A DNA stretch of 25,761 bases, from the NCBI GenBank assembly GCA_021296015.1, contig JAGWBG010000013.1, forward strand, positions 1 through 25,761, read 5' to 3'. The number at the start of each line of letters is the position of its first letter. The stretch's first letter is position 1. Below, piece by piece: positions 6,197-14,271 of the stretch. The notes below the pieces were generated by a model. It was not told the DNA's origin and searched no databases. It worked only from the letters and a program-made list of their open reading frames with translations. A program made the translations under genes and the position numbers. Source of the stretch: Dehalococcoidia bacterium. Its GTDB lineage: Bacteria; Chloroflexota; Dehalococcoidia; Lucifugimonadales; JAGWBF01.

Positions 6197-7960
6197 CTAT
6201 CCCCTGGGCACTACCGGCAAGGTTATGTGGGACGGATGCTGGCTGTCATGAAGAATGGTCTGGATGGCCGGTCGTAGCTCCGTCTCCTCCGAGGGCTCGC
6301 GTCCGGTGTTGGGGTTGCGGTCGAAGCGCGGGAAGTTGCTGCTGGACACCTCCACTCGTATGCTATGCCCCGCCTTGAAGACGTTGCTGGTAGCCATCAG
6401 GTCTATAGTGTACCGGTAAACATTCCCCGGCTCGATAAGCTGCGGCGTGGACTGGGAATCCCGGTAGCGGGCGCGTATGATGCCGTCGGTAAGGGTACGG
6501 GTGCAGCCACAGGGACTTACATCTGCCAGCGTGGCGGTAAAGTCGGTATCCGGCGCCGAACTGGCCGCGTACAGGGTAACGGTAACAGGTCCGGTAACTT
6601 CCAGGTCCTGCTCCAGCGTGGGTGAAGTGTAGACCAGCACATCGTTACGGGACTCGATTGAGCGCCGGTCGAAGGGGCCTGCTGCCAGGAAGGCCGGGGA
6701 GCAGCAAAGCCCGCCGCCTCTCGTGGGCACAGGAGACCTGGGGTCGTAGAGAAACACATCGGGTGACTCCGAACCCGGGCTTTCCGGTGACAGACCGCCA
6801 TCACCGTTGAGGGTGTTGGCTTTCCCGTCGCTGTGGAGATAATAGTTCACGTATTGCGCACGGGCCAGGGGCCATTCCTGCTCGTAGCGCCAGACGTTAT
6901 CACCCATCACGAATATGCGCACCGGCGACTCGTCCATAATGCCGTTGTCTATGCCCTTGAGCCAGTAGTCGTACCACCGGAGATGGAGACCGTGCAGGTC
7001 TATGGCTGCGTCGTTGGCCATAAGCCCGAAGTAGAACTCGCCGGACACGTCCATACCGGGGCCGTGGTGCCAGGGGCCGATGAGGAGCTTCTGTCCTCTT
7101 CTGGCTGCGTCCGTAGCCCCCTTTGCCACCATCCCCTGGTAGTTCTTCAGGGTTCCGCTCAGGAAGGCGTCGTGCCATCCCCCTATGTTCAGAGCAGGGA
7201 CCGTCATCTCGTTATAGTGGTCCTCTATACGCAAGTGCTTCCAGTAATCGTCGTATCGGGGGTGGGCCAGCCATTCGTAAAAGTAGGGGGCCAGTCCGTC
7301 CTTGAGATGGGGAAACTCGCTGGCAGGAAGGAACCGGAAAGCCTCATCCAGCCCGTCCACGGCGGCAATCAGCTTCCCTGCCGTCTCCGGGGGAACAGTC
7401 ATGTCACGGGATAACCTTTCCAGGTTGGCAAGGGCCAGCGTGCCGATGCCCCATGAAACTATGAGGCCCCACTGAAGGGCACCGCCCTGATAGAACACTC
7501 CGTCGTAGAAGTCGGACCCAATCATGCGGGGAACCGTAGCCGTCAGAGATGGCGGGCGGGACATGGCAGCGAGCCACTGGGTTCCACCCAGGTAGGAGGT
7601 CCCGAACATTCCCACCTTGCCCGTGCTCCAGGGCTGGGCAGCGCACCACTCCACGGTGTCGTAGCCGTCGTTTATCTCGTTGCGGAAGGGGGTGAACTCC
7701 CCCTCCGAGTGGTAGCGGCCCCGGGCGTCCTGTACCACCACAGCGTAGCCGTGGGAGACGGCCCTGACCATGTCTATTCCGCCGGTGCGAGCACCGGGGA
7801 GGGCCTTGTTGTAGGGGGTGCGGGCCAACAGCACGGGGACCCTGTCCGGCGTATCCGGGCGGTATACGTCCGCATAGAGACGGGACCCATCCCTCATGGG
7901 AAAGGTCACGTCAATCTCCGTCTTCTGAGAGGTATAGGGACCCATAAACGACGTGGTCAT
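6197..7960 (-). CDS. CocE/NonD family hydrolase (X-Pro dipeptidyl-peptidase S15 fold)
   Basis: This 587-residue protein matches the CocE/NonD family in length and layout. These are serine hydrolases acting on esters or acylated amines. It has an alpha/beta-hydrolase domain with the nucleophile S122 in MFGTSYLGG, an acid D264 in GGWHDAFLSGT and a histidine H299 in IGPWHHG, then a C-terminal jelly-roll domain (about 420-587: GPVTVTLYAASS, SIRVEVSSSNFPRFDRN). The oxyanion-region tyrosine TPYNK at 48-52 is also present. No signal peptide is evident, so it is probably cytoplasmic. The ATG at 7960 follows a purine-rich AAGGGGGTG; an internal ATG (MGPYTSQK) is a possible alternative. It heads the operon with MOSC and the two DinB-like genes, and a consensus promoter lies at 8074-8102. 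Confidence 0.92.
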   Translation of the reverse strand: MTTSFMGPYTSQKTEIDVTFPMRDGSRLYADVYRPDTPDRVPVLLARTPYNKALPGARTGGIDMVRAVSHGYAVVVQDARGRYHSEGEFTPFRNEINDGYDTVEWCAAQPWSTGKVGMFGTSYLGGTQWLAAMSRPPSLTATVPRMIGSDFYDGVFYQGGALQWGLIVSWGIGTLALANLERLSRDMTVPPETAGKLIAAVDGLDEAFRFLPASEFPHLKDGLAPYFYEWLAHPRYDDYWKHLRIEDHYNEMTVPALNIGGWHDAFLSGTLKNYQGMVAKGATDAARRGQKLLIGPWHHGPGMDVSGEFYFGLMANDAAIDLHGLHLRWYDYWLKGIDNGIMDESPVRIFVMGDNVWRYEQEWPLARAQYVNYYLHSDGKANTLNGDGGLSPESPGSESPDVFLYDPRSPVPTRGGGLCCSPAFLAAGPFDRRSIESRNDVLVYTSPTLEQDLEVTGPVTVTLYAASSAPDTDFTATLADVSPCGCTRTLTDGIIRARYRDSQSTPQLIEPGNVYRYTIDLMATSNVFKAGHSIRVEVSSSNFPRFDRNPNTGREPSEETELRPAIQTILHDSQHPSHITLPVVPRG

Positions 7961-8073
7961 GGCACACCCCCTTCTCCGGTTCTCCTTGTTTGAAGGGCAA
8001 CCCGATTTTCGGGTTCAACCCCTTTATCTTAAGCTATTTCCCCATCCCATGATGTTCAATAGTGTTCGATGCG
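7961..8073 (-). other. Leader of the CocE operon with a small hairpin
   Basis: If the promoter at 8074-8102 is used, the transcript has a leader of about 105 bases. It contains a perfect 7-bp hairpin, AACCCGA / TCGGGTT, at 7999-8015 with a 3-base loop, about 40 bases before the start codon. No known riboswitch pattern was recognised. Confidence 0.4.
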
Positions 8074-8102
8074 AATGTAGCATATATCTTATTACGTGTC
8101 AA
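8074..8102 (-). promoter_or_regulatory. Sigma70-type promoter for the CocE-MOSC-DinB operon
   Basis: On the minus strand there is a perfect TTGACA at 8102-8097, a 17-base spacer and TACATT at 8079-8074. TGC directly before the -10 gives an extended -10. It points at the CocE-type gene starting at 7960. Confidence 0.65.
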
Positions 8103-8210
8103 CGTGGACACAGTATGCATGAAAGTGCAGGAATACTATGGATGAAATGGTCTGAAAACGTAGACGGCGCACGGGAATCATGCCGATACATGAAACAAAT
8201 ACGAATGTTC

Positions 8211-8292
8211 AGTCCCTCTCCTTCGACGAGAGAGGGATGGGGTGAGGGTGCCCCTCTCATCCTAGCCTTCTCTCGCAAGGAGAAAAGGGACT
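8211..8292. repeat. MITE-like imperfect inverted repeat
   Basis: This 82-base element starts AGTCCCTCTCCTT and ends AAGGAGAAAAGGGACT, so its termini are imperfect inverted repeats. Inside is a GAGAGGGATGGGGTGAGGGTG block, a kind of sequence I recognise from dispersed intergenic repeats in many environmental bacterial genomes. It lies in the 430-base divergent gap between the CocE operon and the first amidohydrolase. No gene is seen in the rest of the gap. Confidence 0.6.
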
Positions 8293-8334
8293 TATCATAC
8301 ACCCTCTAGGGGGTTTAGCGCCTGTTCGGTGTGG

Positions 8335-8340
8335 TATACT
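8335..8340 (+). promoter_or_regulatory. Candidate extended -10 for the frameshifted amidohydrolase
   Basis: TATACT preceded by TGG forms an extended -10 about 53 bases before the ATG at 8393. The -35 region is weak (TTTAGC at 8314-8319, 15-base spacer). Confidence 0.35.
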
Positions 8341-8392
8341 GTGCAATATCGTCATGAAATCAATAAATCAATCGGTGTAGGGAGGTAGTGCC

Positions 8393-10074
8393 ATGCCTGA
8401 GTATGACCTGGTTGTTCGTGGCGGCACCATCGTGGACGGTACAGGTATCCCCCGGTACAAGGCAGACCTGGCCGTGAAGAACGGCAGAGTGGCCAGGATT
8501 AGCGGAAAGATAAGTCCGGGAGGGGCCAGGGAGATAGACGCCAGCGGCTGCATCGTGGCCCCGGGGGCCATTGACCTCCATACCCACTACGACGCCCAGC
8601 TCAACTGGGACCCCTACGCATCCTTGTCGGGGTGGTTCGGGGTGACCTCCCTTACCATCGGTCAGTGCGGTTTCGGATTCGCTCCCACCCGGCCCGAGGA
8701 CCGGGACCTGAACATGCGGATGATGAACCGCATCGAGGCCATTCCCCTTGAGTCTATGCGCCTTGGGATACGCTGGGACTGGGAGACCTTCCCGGAGTTC
8801 CTGGACAGCCTGGACCGCCAGGGGTTGGGCGTCAACGTGGGGGCACTGTTCCCCTTCTCGCCCCTGCGCGGCTACGTGCTTGGCATGATGGAGTCCCGGG
8901 AGAGACCATCCGTGACCGAGGCGGAGCTAAACCGGATGAAGCAGATATTCTACGAGGCGATGCAGGCCGGGGCTTTTGGATTCTCTACCCAGATGAACCT
9001 TATAGACCGCCCCGAAGACGGCGGCTTCCTGCCCAGCCAGGTGGCTTCCGATGAGGAGTTCCTTGCCCTGTCCGAGGTGCTGGGGGAGTTTGGAGTCGGT
9101 CATATCGGGCACACCCAGGGCTTCGACCTTACCCCGGAGCAGCACGAGTCCCTGAAGGGGCTGATGGCACAGATGATGAGGGTCAGCGGCCGTCCCCTGC
9201 ACGTGAATATTGACGACGGCGAGGACCCCTCCTGGATACGGTCGTGTCGGGCGGAAGGCTCCAACGGTTGTGTACCATCGGCGGGATACAGTTCAAGCTG
9301 TCTGAGTTCAACCTGTTCGACCGTATGCGCAACTGGGTGCAGCCCCTGGTAGGGACGCCGGAGGAGCGGGCCGTCAAGCTACGGGACCCCGCCGCACGGG
9401 CTGCCATGAAGCGGGACGTGGAGGCTTCGGCCCCCGGCGGCATCATAAATTGCGGCAGAATGAGTGTGTTGGAAGTGGTCCACGAGCGGAACTACAGGTA
9501 CGAGGGTATGACCATACGAGAGATAGCCGAAATGACCGGTCAACATCCTCTCGATGCCTTCCTGGACCTGGCCCTGGATGAGGGGCTGGAGACAGAGTTC
9601 ATGATACCGCCCAGCAGTACCGAAGACACCTTGAAACTGCGCGAAGCCACGATCAAGGACCCCTACGCCCATATCTCCCAGTCGGACGGCGGTGCCCATA
9701 CCCGGTATCTCACCATGAGCAACTGGCCGGTGTTCTGGCTGTCCTTCTGGGTCCGCGACAGGGAGATTGTGAGTCTGGAGGAGGCCCACTACAAGATTAG
9801 CGCCCTGCCGGCCTGGCTTGCCGATTTCAGAGACCGTGGCATACTCCGTGTCGGGGCTTGGGCAGACATCATGGTTTACAATCAGGAAGAGCTTGGGTAC
9901 GTGTATGACAAGCCCGTCTTCGCCAACGACTTCCCTGGGGGCGAGCGCCGCCTGATTCAGAAGCCCACCGGACTGCGTAACATAATAGTCAACGGAGCGG
10001 TTACCTTTGAGGGTAATGACTGCACGGGTGCCCTGCCCGGAAAGCTGCTCCGCAGCTATGACATGGTGGGCTAA
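8393..10074 (+). pseudogene. N-acyl-D-amino-acid deacylase-like amidohydrolase, frameshifted near 9266
   Basis: This is an amidohydrolase of the D-aminoacylase / N-acyl-D-glutamate deacylase group, a cytoplasmic zinc enzyme removing acyl groups from D-amino acids or related amides. The first frame runs 8393-9352 and carries H63/H65 (DLHTHYD), C92 (GQCGFGF), H240 (GHIGHTQG) and H270 (RPLHVN). Homology continues through AEGSN (to 9265), after which this frame is nonsense. The second frame resumes homology at LCTIGG (from 9268) and runs to 10074 with the conserved SDGGAH aspartate and the C-terminal LLRSYDM also seen in the copy at 24264. Only two bases lie between the two homologous parts, consistent with one lost base. 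The joint is also about 13 residues shorter than in the copy at 24264. The ATG has GGAGG at 8381-8385. It may be a true pseudogene or a sequencing error. Confidence 0.85.
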
Positions 10075-10155
10075 ATTGGGAACATTCGGGTATTGACCCC
10101 GTCCCTATCCCGCGTTTAAGTGGTGACAGCACATCGGATACAGCGGGGATTGCGG

Positions 10156-10179
10156 AGGGGCGATTCGCGAATCGCCCCT
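10156..10179. repeat. Perfect 24-bp palindrome between convergent genes
   Basis: AGGGGCGATTCG is followed immediately by its exact reverse complement. The GGGGCGATTCGYGAATCGCCCC pattern is a dispersed intergenic palindrome that I recognise from several bacterial groups. It lies 82 bases after one amidohydrolase and 41 bases after the convergent other, so its hairpin could also slow transcription from both sides. It has no T tract. Confidence 0.7.
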
Positions 10180-10219
10180 ACGTGTTGTGCAACCGTCACT
10201 TTAGTCGGGATAGATTGGC

Positions 10220-11953
10220 CTACCCCCGGCCATGGAGCAGGACCTTGCCGGGCACCGCTCCCGTTTCCTTGCCGTCCTCGAAGGTGGTCTCACCGTTCAC
10301 CATTATCCAGCGGTATCCCTCAGCCTTCTGCACTCGGCGCCAATCGCCGCCGGGAAGGTCGTAGACTACCTCGGTGGGGGTGGACCTCAGCTTCTCGAGG
10401 TCGTACACCACTATATCCGCAGGCGCACCCTCTCGGATGAATCCCCTGTCCTTGATTCCACCCATGAAGGCGGGAAGGTAGCTCAGCTTGTAGTGGGCCT
10501 CTTCCAGGCTCAACATTCCCGTGTCCCGGGCGAGCCATGTTATAGTCTCCGTCGGGAAGTTGCCCAGAACGCTGAACTTGACGTGGGCACCGCCGTCGGA
10601 TACGCCGGGGATGCAATAAGGCGACTTCAGTATCTCGCCGGTATTTCCGGGGTTGTCAATGGCCTTGTTGCCCAGGAACTCGGTCTGCAGGTCGTCGGCT
10701 ACTGCCAGGTCAAGGCAGGCGTCTATGATGTGTTTGCCTTCCTGCTCCGCAATCTCGCCGACCGTCAGGCCCACGTAGCGGTCAAAGTCCCTGCGTCCCG
10801 TTGCCATCACAATCAGCCCTGCCACAGACCCCAGGAAATTCGGACCGGGGCGCGAGCCGTTGTCCCATTCCTCGCGCATCCTTGAGCGCATATCGGGGTC
10901 CTGCATCTTCAGCTTCCGGTCCTCCAGAGACCCTATGGTAATCTCACGCCAGGACGGACTCTCGTCGAAGAGGTTCCAGTCCTGAAGGGTGAACTCCAAG
11001 CCACTGCGGACCGTGAGACCCTGACCGTAGAGCCGGAGCCCCCTGTGGTTGGAACGCTCCAGCCAGCTCAGCACTTGCTGGTGTTTCTGGGGTTCGGTAT
11101 CGTCGGCCTCCACCACCTGGTAGAGGATGGGGCGACCGGACACTTCGGCCAGCCTCTCATAGACCTTCAGCTTGGGGTCAATCGCGCGATAGCCGTCTTC
11201 ACCGGTGTTGCCGTAGGTAAGCTGTATGAAGCCCTCGTCAAGCTCGGCCAACACCTTGCCGAAGGTGAGAATCTCCTCCTCCGTCATCAGGTCCGTTATC
11301 ATGGGTGTACCGTCGTAGTCCCGCTGGCCGGAGTTGGGGCCCAGAACTTGAGCCGACCAGCCACACGCTCCAGCAGCCATTCCCTCCTTCACCAACCGGC
11401 ACATCTCCTCCAACTCAGCCGCCGTGGGGCGCCTCTTTTTGGCCTCGTCCCATCCCATCACCCAACTGTACACGGGCGTCAGGGGCACGTAGCTAATCAT
11501 GTTCACACCCTTGGGGATACGGTTCTGCAAACGCTCCATGAACTGGGGAAAGGTCTCCCAGTCCCACGACATCCCCTGTACCATCGCCTCGTAGGGTATG
11601 GCTTCGTTGCGGGTCAACGCAAGCATCGCCCGCTCCCGGTCCTCGGGCACCGACCGACACGGAGCAAAGCCGAAGCCGCAGTTGCCGATAGCTACGGAGG
11701 TCACACCGTGCCAACCCGATAGGGTCAGGTAAGGGTCCCATTGTATCTGGGCGTCGTAGTGGGTATGGAGGTCAACAAAGCCTGGGGATACGATGAGGCC
11801 CGAGGCATCAAGTATCTTGGTGGCCTGGCTGCCTCGCAGACCGCCAATCTGGACGATGTTCCCGTCCTTGATGGCGATGTCGCTCACGTAGCGCGGCGTG
11901 AGCAGACCGTCAATGATTGTGCCTCCCTTGATTATCACGTCGTACTCTGCCAT
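10220..11953 (-). CDS. N-acyl-D-amino-acid deacylase-like amidohydrolase, intact copy
   Basis: This intact 577-residue member of the amidohydrolase 3 / D-aminoacylase family is a paralogue of the genes at 8393 and 24264. It keeps the metal motifs H63/H65 (DLHTHYD), C92 (GNCGFGF) and D453 (SDGGAH). In the regions where the 8393 copy has H240 and H270, this one reads FIQLTYG and RPILYQV, so the two histidines expected at the second metal position appear to be absent. That suggests a one-metal site or altered substrate range. The ATG at 11953 follows a purine-rich GAGGGGGAAGG. The gene ends with VPGKVLL, like its relatives. It converges on the frameshifted copy with about 145 bases between them. 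The exact substrate is unknown. Confidence 0.88.
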   Translation of the reverse strand: MAEYDVIIKGGTIIDGLLTPRYVSDIAIKDGNIVQIGGLRGSQATKILDASGLIVSPGFVDLHTHYDAQIQWDPYLTLSGWHGVTSVAIGNCGFGFAPCRSVPEDRERAMLALTRNEAIPYEAMVQGMSWDWETFPQFMERLQNRIPKGVNMISYVPLTPVYSWVMGWDEAKKRRPTAAELEEMCRLVKEGMAAGACGWSAQVLGPNSGQRDYDGTPMITDLMTEEEILTFGKVLAELDEGFIQLTYGNTGEDGYRAIDPKLKVYERLAEVSGRPILYQVVEADDTEPQKHQQVLSWLERSNHRGLRLYGQGLTVRSGLEFTLQDWNLFDESPSWREITIGSLEDRKLKMQDPDMRSRMREEWDNGSRPGPNFLGSVAGLIVMATGRRDFDRYVGLTVGEIAEQEGKHIIDACLDLAVADDLQTEFLGNKAIDNPGNTGEILKSPYCIPGVSDGGAHVKFSVLGNFPTETITWLARDTGMLSLEEAHYKLSYLPAFMGGIKDRGFIREGAPADIVVYDLEKLRSTPTEVVYDLPGGDWRRVQKAEGYRWIMVNGETTFEDGKETGAVPGKVLLHGRG

Positions 11954-11969
11954 AACAACCTTCCCCCTC

Positions 11970-12002
11970 TCACGATATTTTATAGAGATGCTAACATATT
12001 CT
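11970..12002 (-). promoter_or_regulatory. Weak candidate promoter for the intact amidohydrolase
   Basis: On the minus strand a TATAAA lies about 25-30 bases before the ATG at 11953, with a TTAAAG about 16 bases further upstream. Both hexamers are only partial matches. Confidence 0.25.
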
Positions 12003-12060
12003 TTAATCTTTGTCTATTTGAACGTCCGATACGAAACCATTCAGACTTGCGCCTTTCGAT

Positions 12061-12276
12061 TGTCACCCTGCCTGTCGCGGCACAGGCAGGGCCGGACAGC
12101 TTTTGTCGTTACCCTGAGTCCCTATCCCCTCATTCCGAAACACTGCCCCCATGTCATTCCGAACATCCCACCCGCTGCGCGTCATTCCGAGTGTGGCGAG
12201 GAATCTGAAGTCTGCCTTCATCAGGACGATGCGAATACCAAGGTCGTTAGACTCCTCGCTCGGCTCGGGGTGACAG
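12061..12276. repeat. Composite dispersed-repeat cluster
   Basis: The cluster opens with a perfect 10-bp hairpin, CCCTGCCTGT (12066-12075) with ACAGGCAGGG (12082-12091). A direct copy of the dispersed element follows at 12181-12206, and an inverted copy at 12249-12276. The outer ends read TGTCACCC and GGGGTGACA, so the whole block is bounded by inverted repeats. No protein-coding gene is supported here. Confidence 0.65.
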
Positions 12277-12609
12277 TTAATGTTGATTGGACGGACGGGC
12301 ACAGGGCATTCAGGACCGCTGGCCTTGCGAGGACCTTATAAGGGCGATGAAACTCCCATCTTCATAGGAATGACATGGGAGGAGGCGCTTACCCACACAC
12401 AAGCCGTAAAATGCAATGGCACTGCTGGTACGGTCCAGTATCGTCCGATGGAGACTGCGTTAACCTTGAGACCCCGGTTCTTTGATGGTAATATTGACAG
12501 AGTAAAAGGGTGTCGCTCCGATTGGTGCGCAGCGTCTGCCATGGCTTGGCAAGTCCCCTGGCCCTGTCGGGTACACTGCAATACAACATAGCCTGATTAC
12601 GGGGAGCTA
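12277..12609. other. Non-coding gap with a further repeat fragment
   Basis: I find no gene I would support. Open frames on both strands overlap one another and lack ribosome binding sites. Bases 12349-12373, read on the minus strand, give GTCATTCC then a GGGAGTT end, similar to the REP-like GTCATTCC...GGGAAT family. TCATAGGAAT here also recurs near 626-635. The promoter of the downstream DUF1802 operon must lie in this stretch or earlier but was not identified. Confidence 0.4.
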
Positions 12610-12615
12610 ATGGTC

Positions 12616-13221
12616 ATGTCTACAACCCCAGCATGCCGGATTGCACTAAAGGAGTGGGCCGTAGCTGTGAAAGCCCTTGACCGCGGTGAGCAGGTAATGC
12701 TGCTGCGCAAGGGCGGCATTCGAGAGGAGGGCAAAGACTTCCGGGTGATTCATCCCGAGTTCTTACTCTACCCCACTTTCGAACATCAGAAGGATGAGCT
12801 ACTACAGGAGAAGTACCACCAGGACCTCCAACAGGTACTTTCCGAGGCTCAGGGCGGAGACACCATAACTTTCTCTCACTGGGCCGGTGTAGAGGAAGTT
12901 ATCGAGCTTACCGAGCAGGACAAGCTGGATAACCTATCACCTTATCATATCTGGAGCGACGACTACGCCCAGAAGCGGCTGCACTGGAAGCCCAGGTCTC
13001 CTCTGTCCGTCATGCTGCTGCGCCTATACCGGCTGGAGGAGCCGCAGACTGTTCCCTATCTGCCAAGTTACAGCGGCTGCAAGTCCTGGGTAGAGCTGTC
13101 CGAGGACGTGCCCCTGGGCCATCTCACCCCCGTGCTTGCGGAAGATGATTTTCGCAGTAAGGTAGGAGAGGTCAAGGCGGCATTGGGTCTCTCACCTTCC
13201 TACAAATTCGAGGGAGCATAA
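12616..13221 (+). CDS. DUF1802 family protein
   Basis: This roughly 200-residue protein matches DUF1802 in its N-terminal pattern: ALKEWAVAVKAL, then a basic LLRKGGIREEG, then HPEFLLYPTFEHQK. The function of the family is not known. The basic LLRKGGI and the FLLYPT..HQ block are its most conserved parts. Two ATGs are possible, at 12610 and 12616. GGGGAG at 12601-12606 sits nine bases before 12616 but only three before 12610, so I chose 12616. The stop is three bases before the aldo/keto reductase start, indicating a tight operon with AKR and PPDK. Confidence 0.82.
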   Translation: MSTTPACRIALKEWAVAVKALDRGEQVMLLRKGGIREEGKDFRVIHPEFLLYPTFEHQKDELLQEKYHQDLQQVLSEAQGGDTITFSHWAGVEEVIELTEQDKLDNLSPYHIWSDDYAQKRLHWKPRSPLSVMLLRLYRLEEPQTVPYLPSYSGCKSWVELSEDVPLGHLTPVLAEDDFRSKVGEVKAALGLSPSYKFEGA

Positions 13222-13224
13222 AGT

Positions 13225-14229
13225 ATGAAGTACCGCCATCTGCCAAGGACCGAGCTTGACCTGTCCGAAGTCGGATTCGGACTATGGACCGTGGCAACCA
13301 CCTGGTGGGGACGCATTGAGGAATCGGAGAAGCAGAGACTTCTTCAGACGGCCTTCGAGCTTGGAATAAACTTCTACGATACCGCCGACACATACGGAGA
13401 AGGATACGGCGAGGAGATTCTTGCCAAGTCCCTCGGACATGAGCGGCATAACATAGTCATAGCCACCAAGTTCGGTTACGATTTCTACGACAATATCGAG
13501 CGCGTAGGTCACAAGGAGCGGACCCAGAAATTCGAGCCAGATTTCATACGTTTCGCTTGTGAGCAAAGTCTGAGACGGCTAAAGACCGATTACATAGACA
13601 TTTACCAGCTTCATAATCCCCGCATAGACGCCATCGAAAGCGATGAAGTCTTTGATACGCTGGATACCCTGGTGAAGGAGGGCAAGATTCGCTACTACGG
13701 GTCTGCCCTTGGGCCGGACATCGGTTGGTTCGAGGAGGGGGAAGCCTCCATGCGGGACCGCCGGGTCAGCTCTCTCCAGATAATCTACAGCATCCTGGAG
13801 CAAGACCCGGCCCGCCGATTCTTTCCCATCGCGGGGGAAGAAAATGTGGGTCTTATATCCCGGGTCCCCCACGCCTCGGAGGTCCTCACGGGCCGGTTCT
13901 CCCAACCCCCCACCTTCGCCCCGGGAGACCACAGGGCCCACCGCAGGCATGAGTGGCTAACCCAGGCCTTGAAAAAAGCCGAGCAGGTCACCTTCCTGGC
14001 AGAGGAGACGGGCCGCACTATGGCACAGGCCGCCATCAAGTTCTGTCTCGCCAAGGAGGCTATTGTCTCGGTCCTTCCCAACATCACCAGCATGGAGGAG
14101 CTTGAGGAGTACGCCTCGGCTCCGGATACGCCGGACCTGATGATCGAGGAGAATGAGCAGCTTGACGACCTCTGGGAGAACGCCTTCTATCTGGAGGAGG
14201 CTTCTCCCGCCGCCAGCGAGGCCTCCTGA
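13225..14229 (+). CDS. Aldo/keto reductase
   Basis: This NADPH-dependent oxidoreductase of the AKR superfamily has 334 residues and a single TIM barrel. The catalytic tetrad is complete: D52 and Y57 in FYDTADTYGEG, K82 in ATKFGY and H130 in IYQLHNP. The N-terminal LDLSEVGFGLWTVA and the late ALKKAEQVTFLAEETGRTMAQAAIKFCL are typical of the YajO/general stress AKR branch. The substrate cannot be deduced. GAGGGAG just before the upstream stop codon serves as ribosome binding site. The gene sits between DUF1802 and PPDK in the same direction. Confidence 0.93.
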   Translation: MKYRHLPRTELDLSEVGFGLWTVATTWWGRIEESEKQRLLQTAFELGINFYDTADTYGEGYGEEILAKSLGHERHNIVIATKFGYDFYDNIERVGHKERTQKFEPDFIRFACEQSLRRLKTDYIDIYQLHNPRIDAIESDEVFDTLDTLVKEGKIRYYGSALGPDIGWFEEGEASMRDRRVSSLQIIYSILEQDPARRFFPIAGEENVGLISRVPHASEVLTGRFSQPPTFAPGDHRAHRRHEWLTQALKKAEQVTFLAEETGRTMAQAAIKFCLAKEAIVSVLPNITSMEELEEYASAPDTPDLMIEENEQLDDLWENAFYLEEASPAASEAS

Positions 14230-14271
14230 AGTGGGGGACACGCGAGCCTAAGTAAGGAGTTAGTGTAAGTC

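Noticed and set aside
12181..12276. CRISPR-like repeat array
   Set aside because: The repeat copies are diverged, few, in opposite orientations and without regular spacers.
12280..12591. Small plus- and minus-strand open frames of 66-103 codons
   Set aside because: They overlap each other, lack ribosome binding sites and lie partly in repeat-derived sequence.
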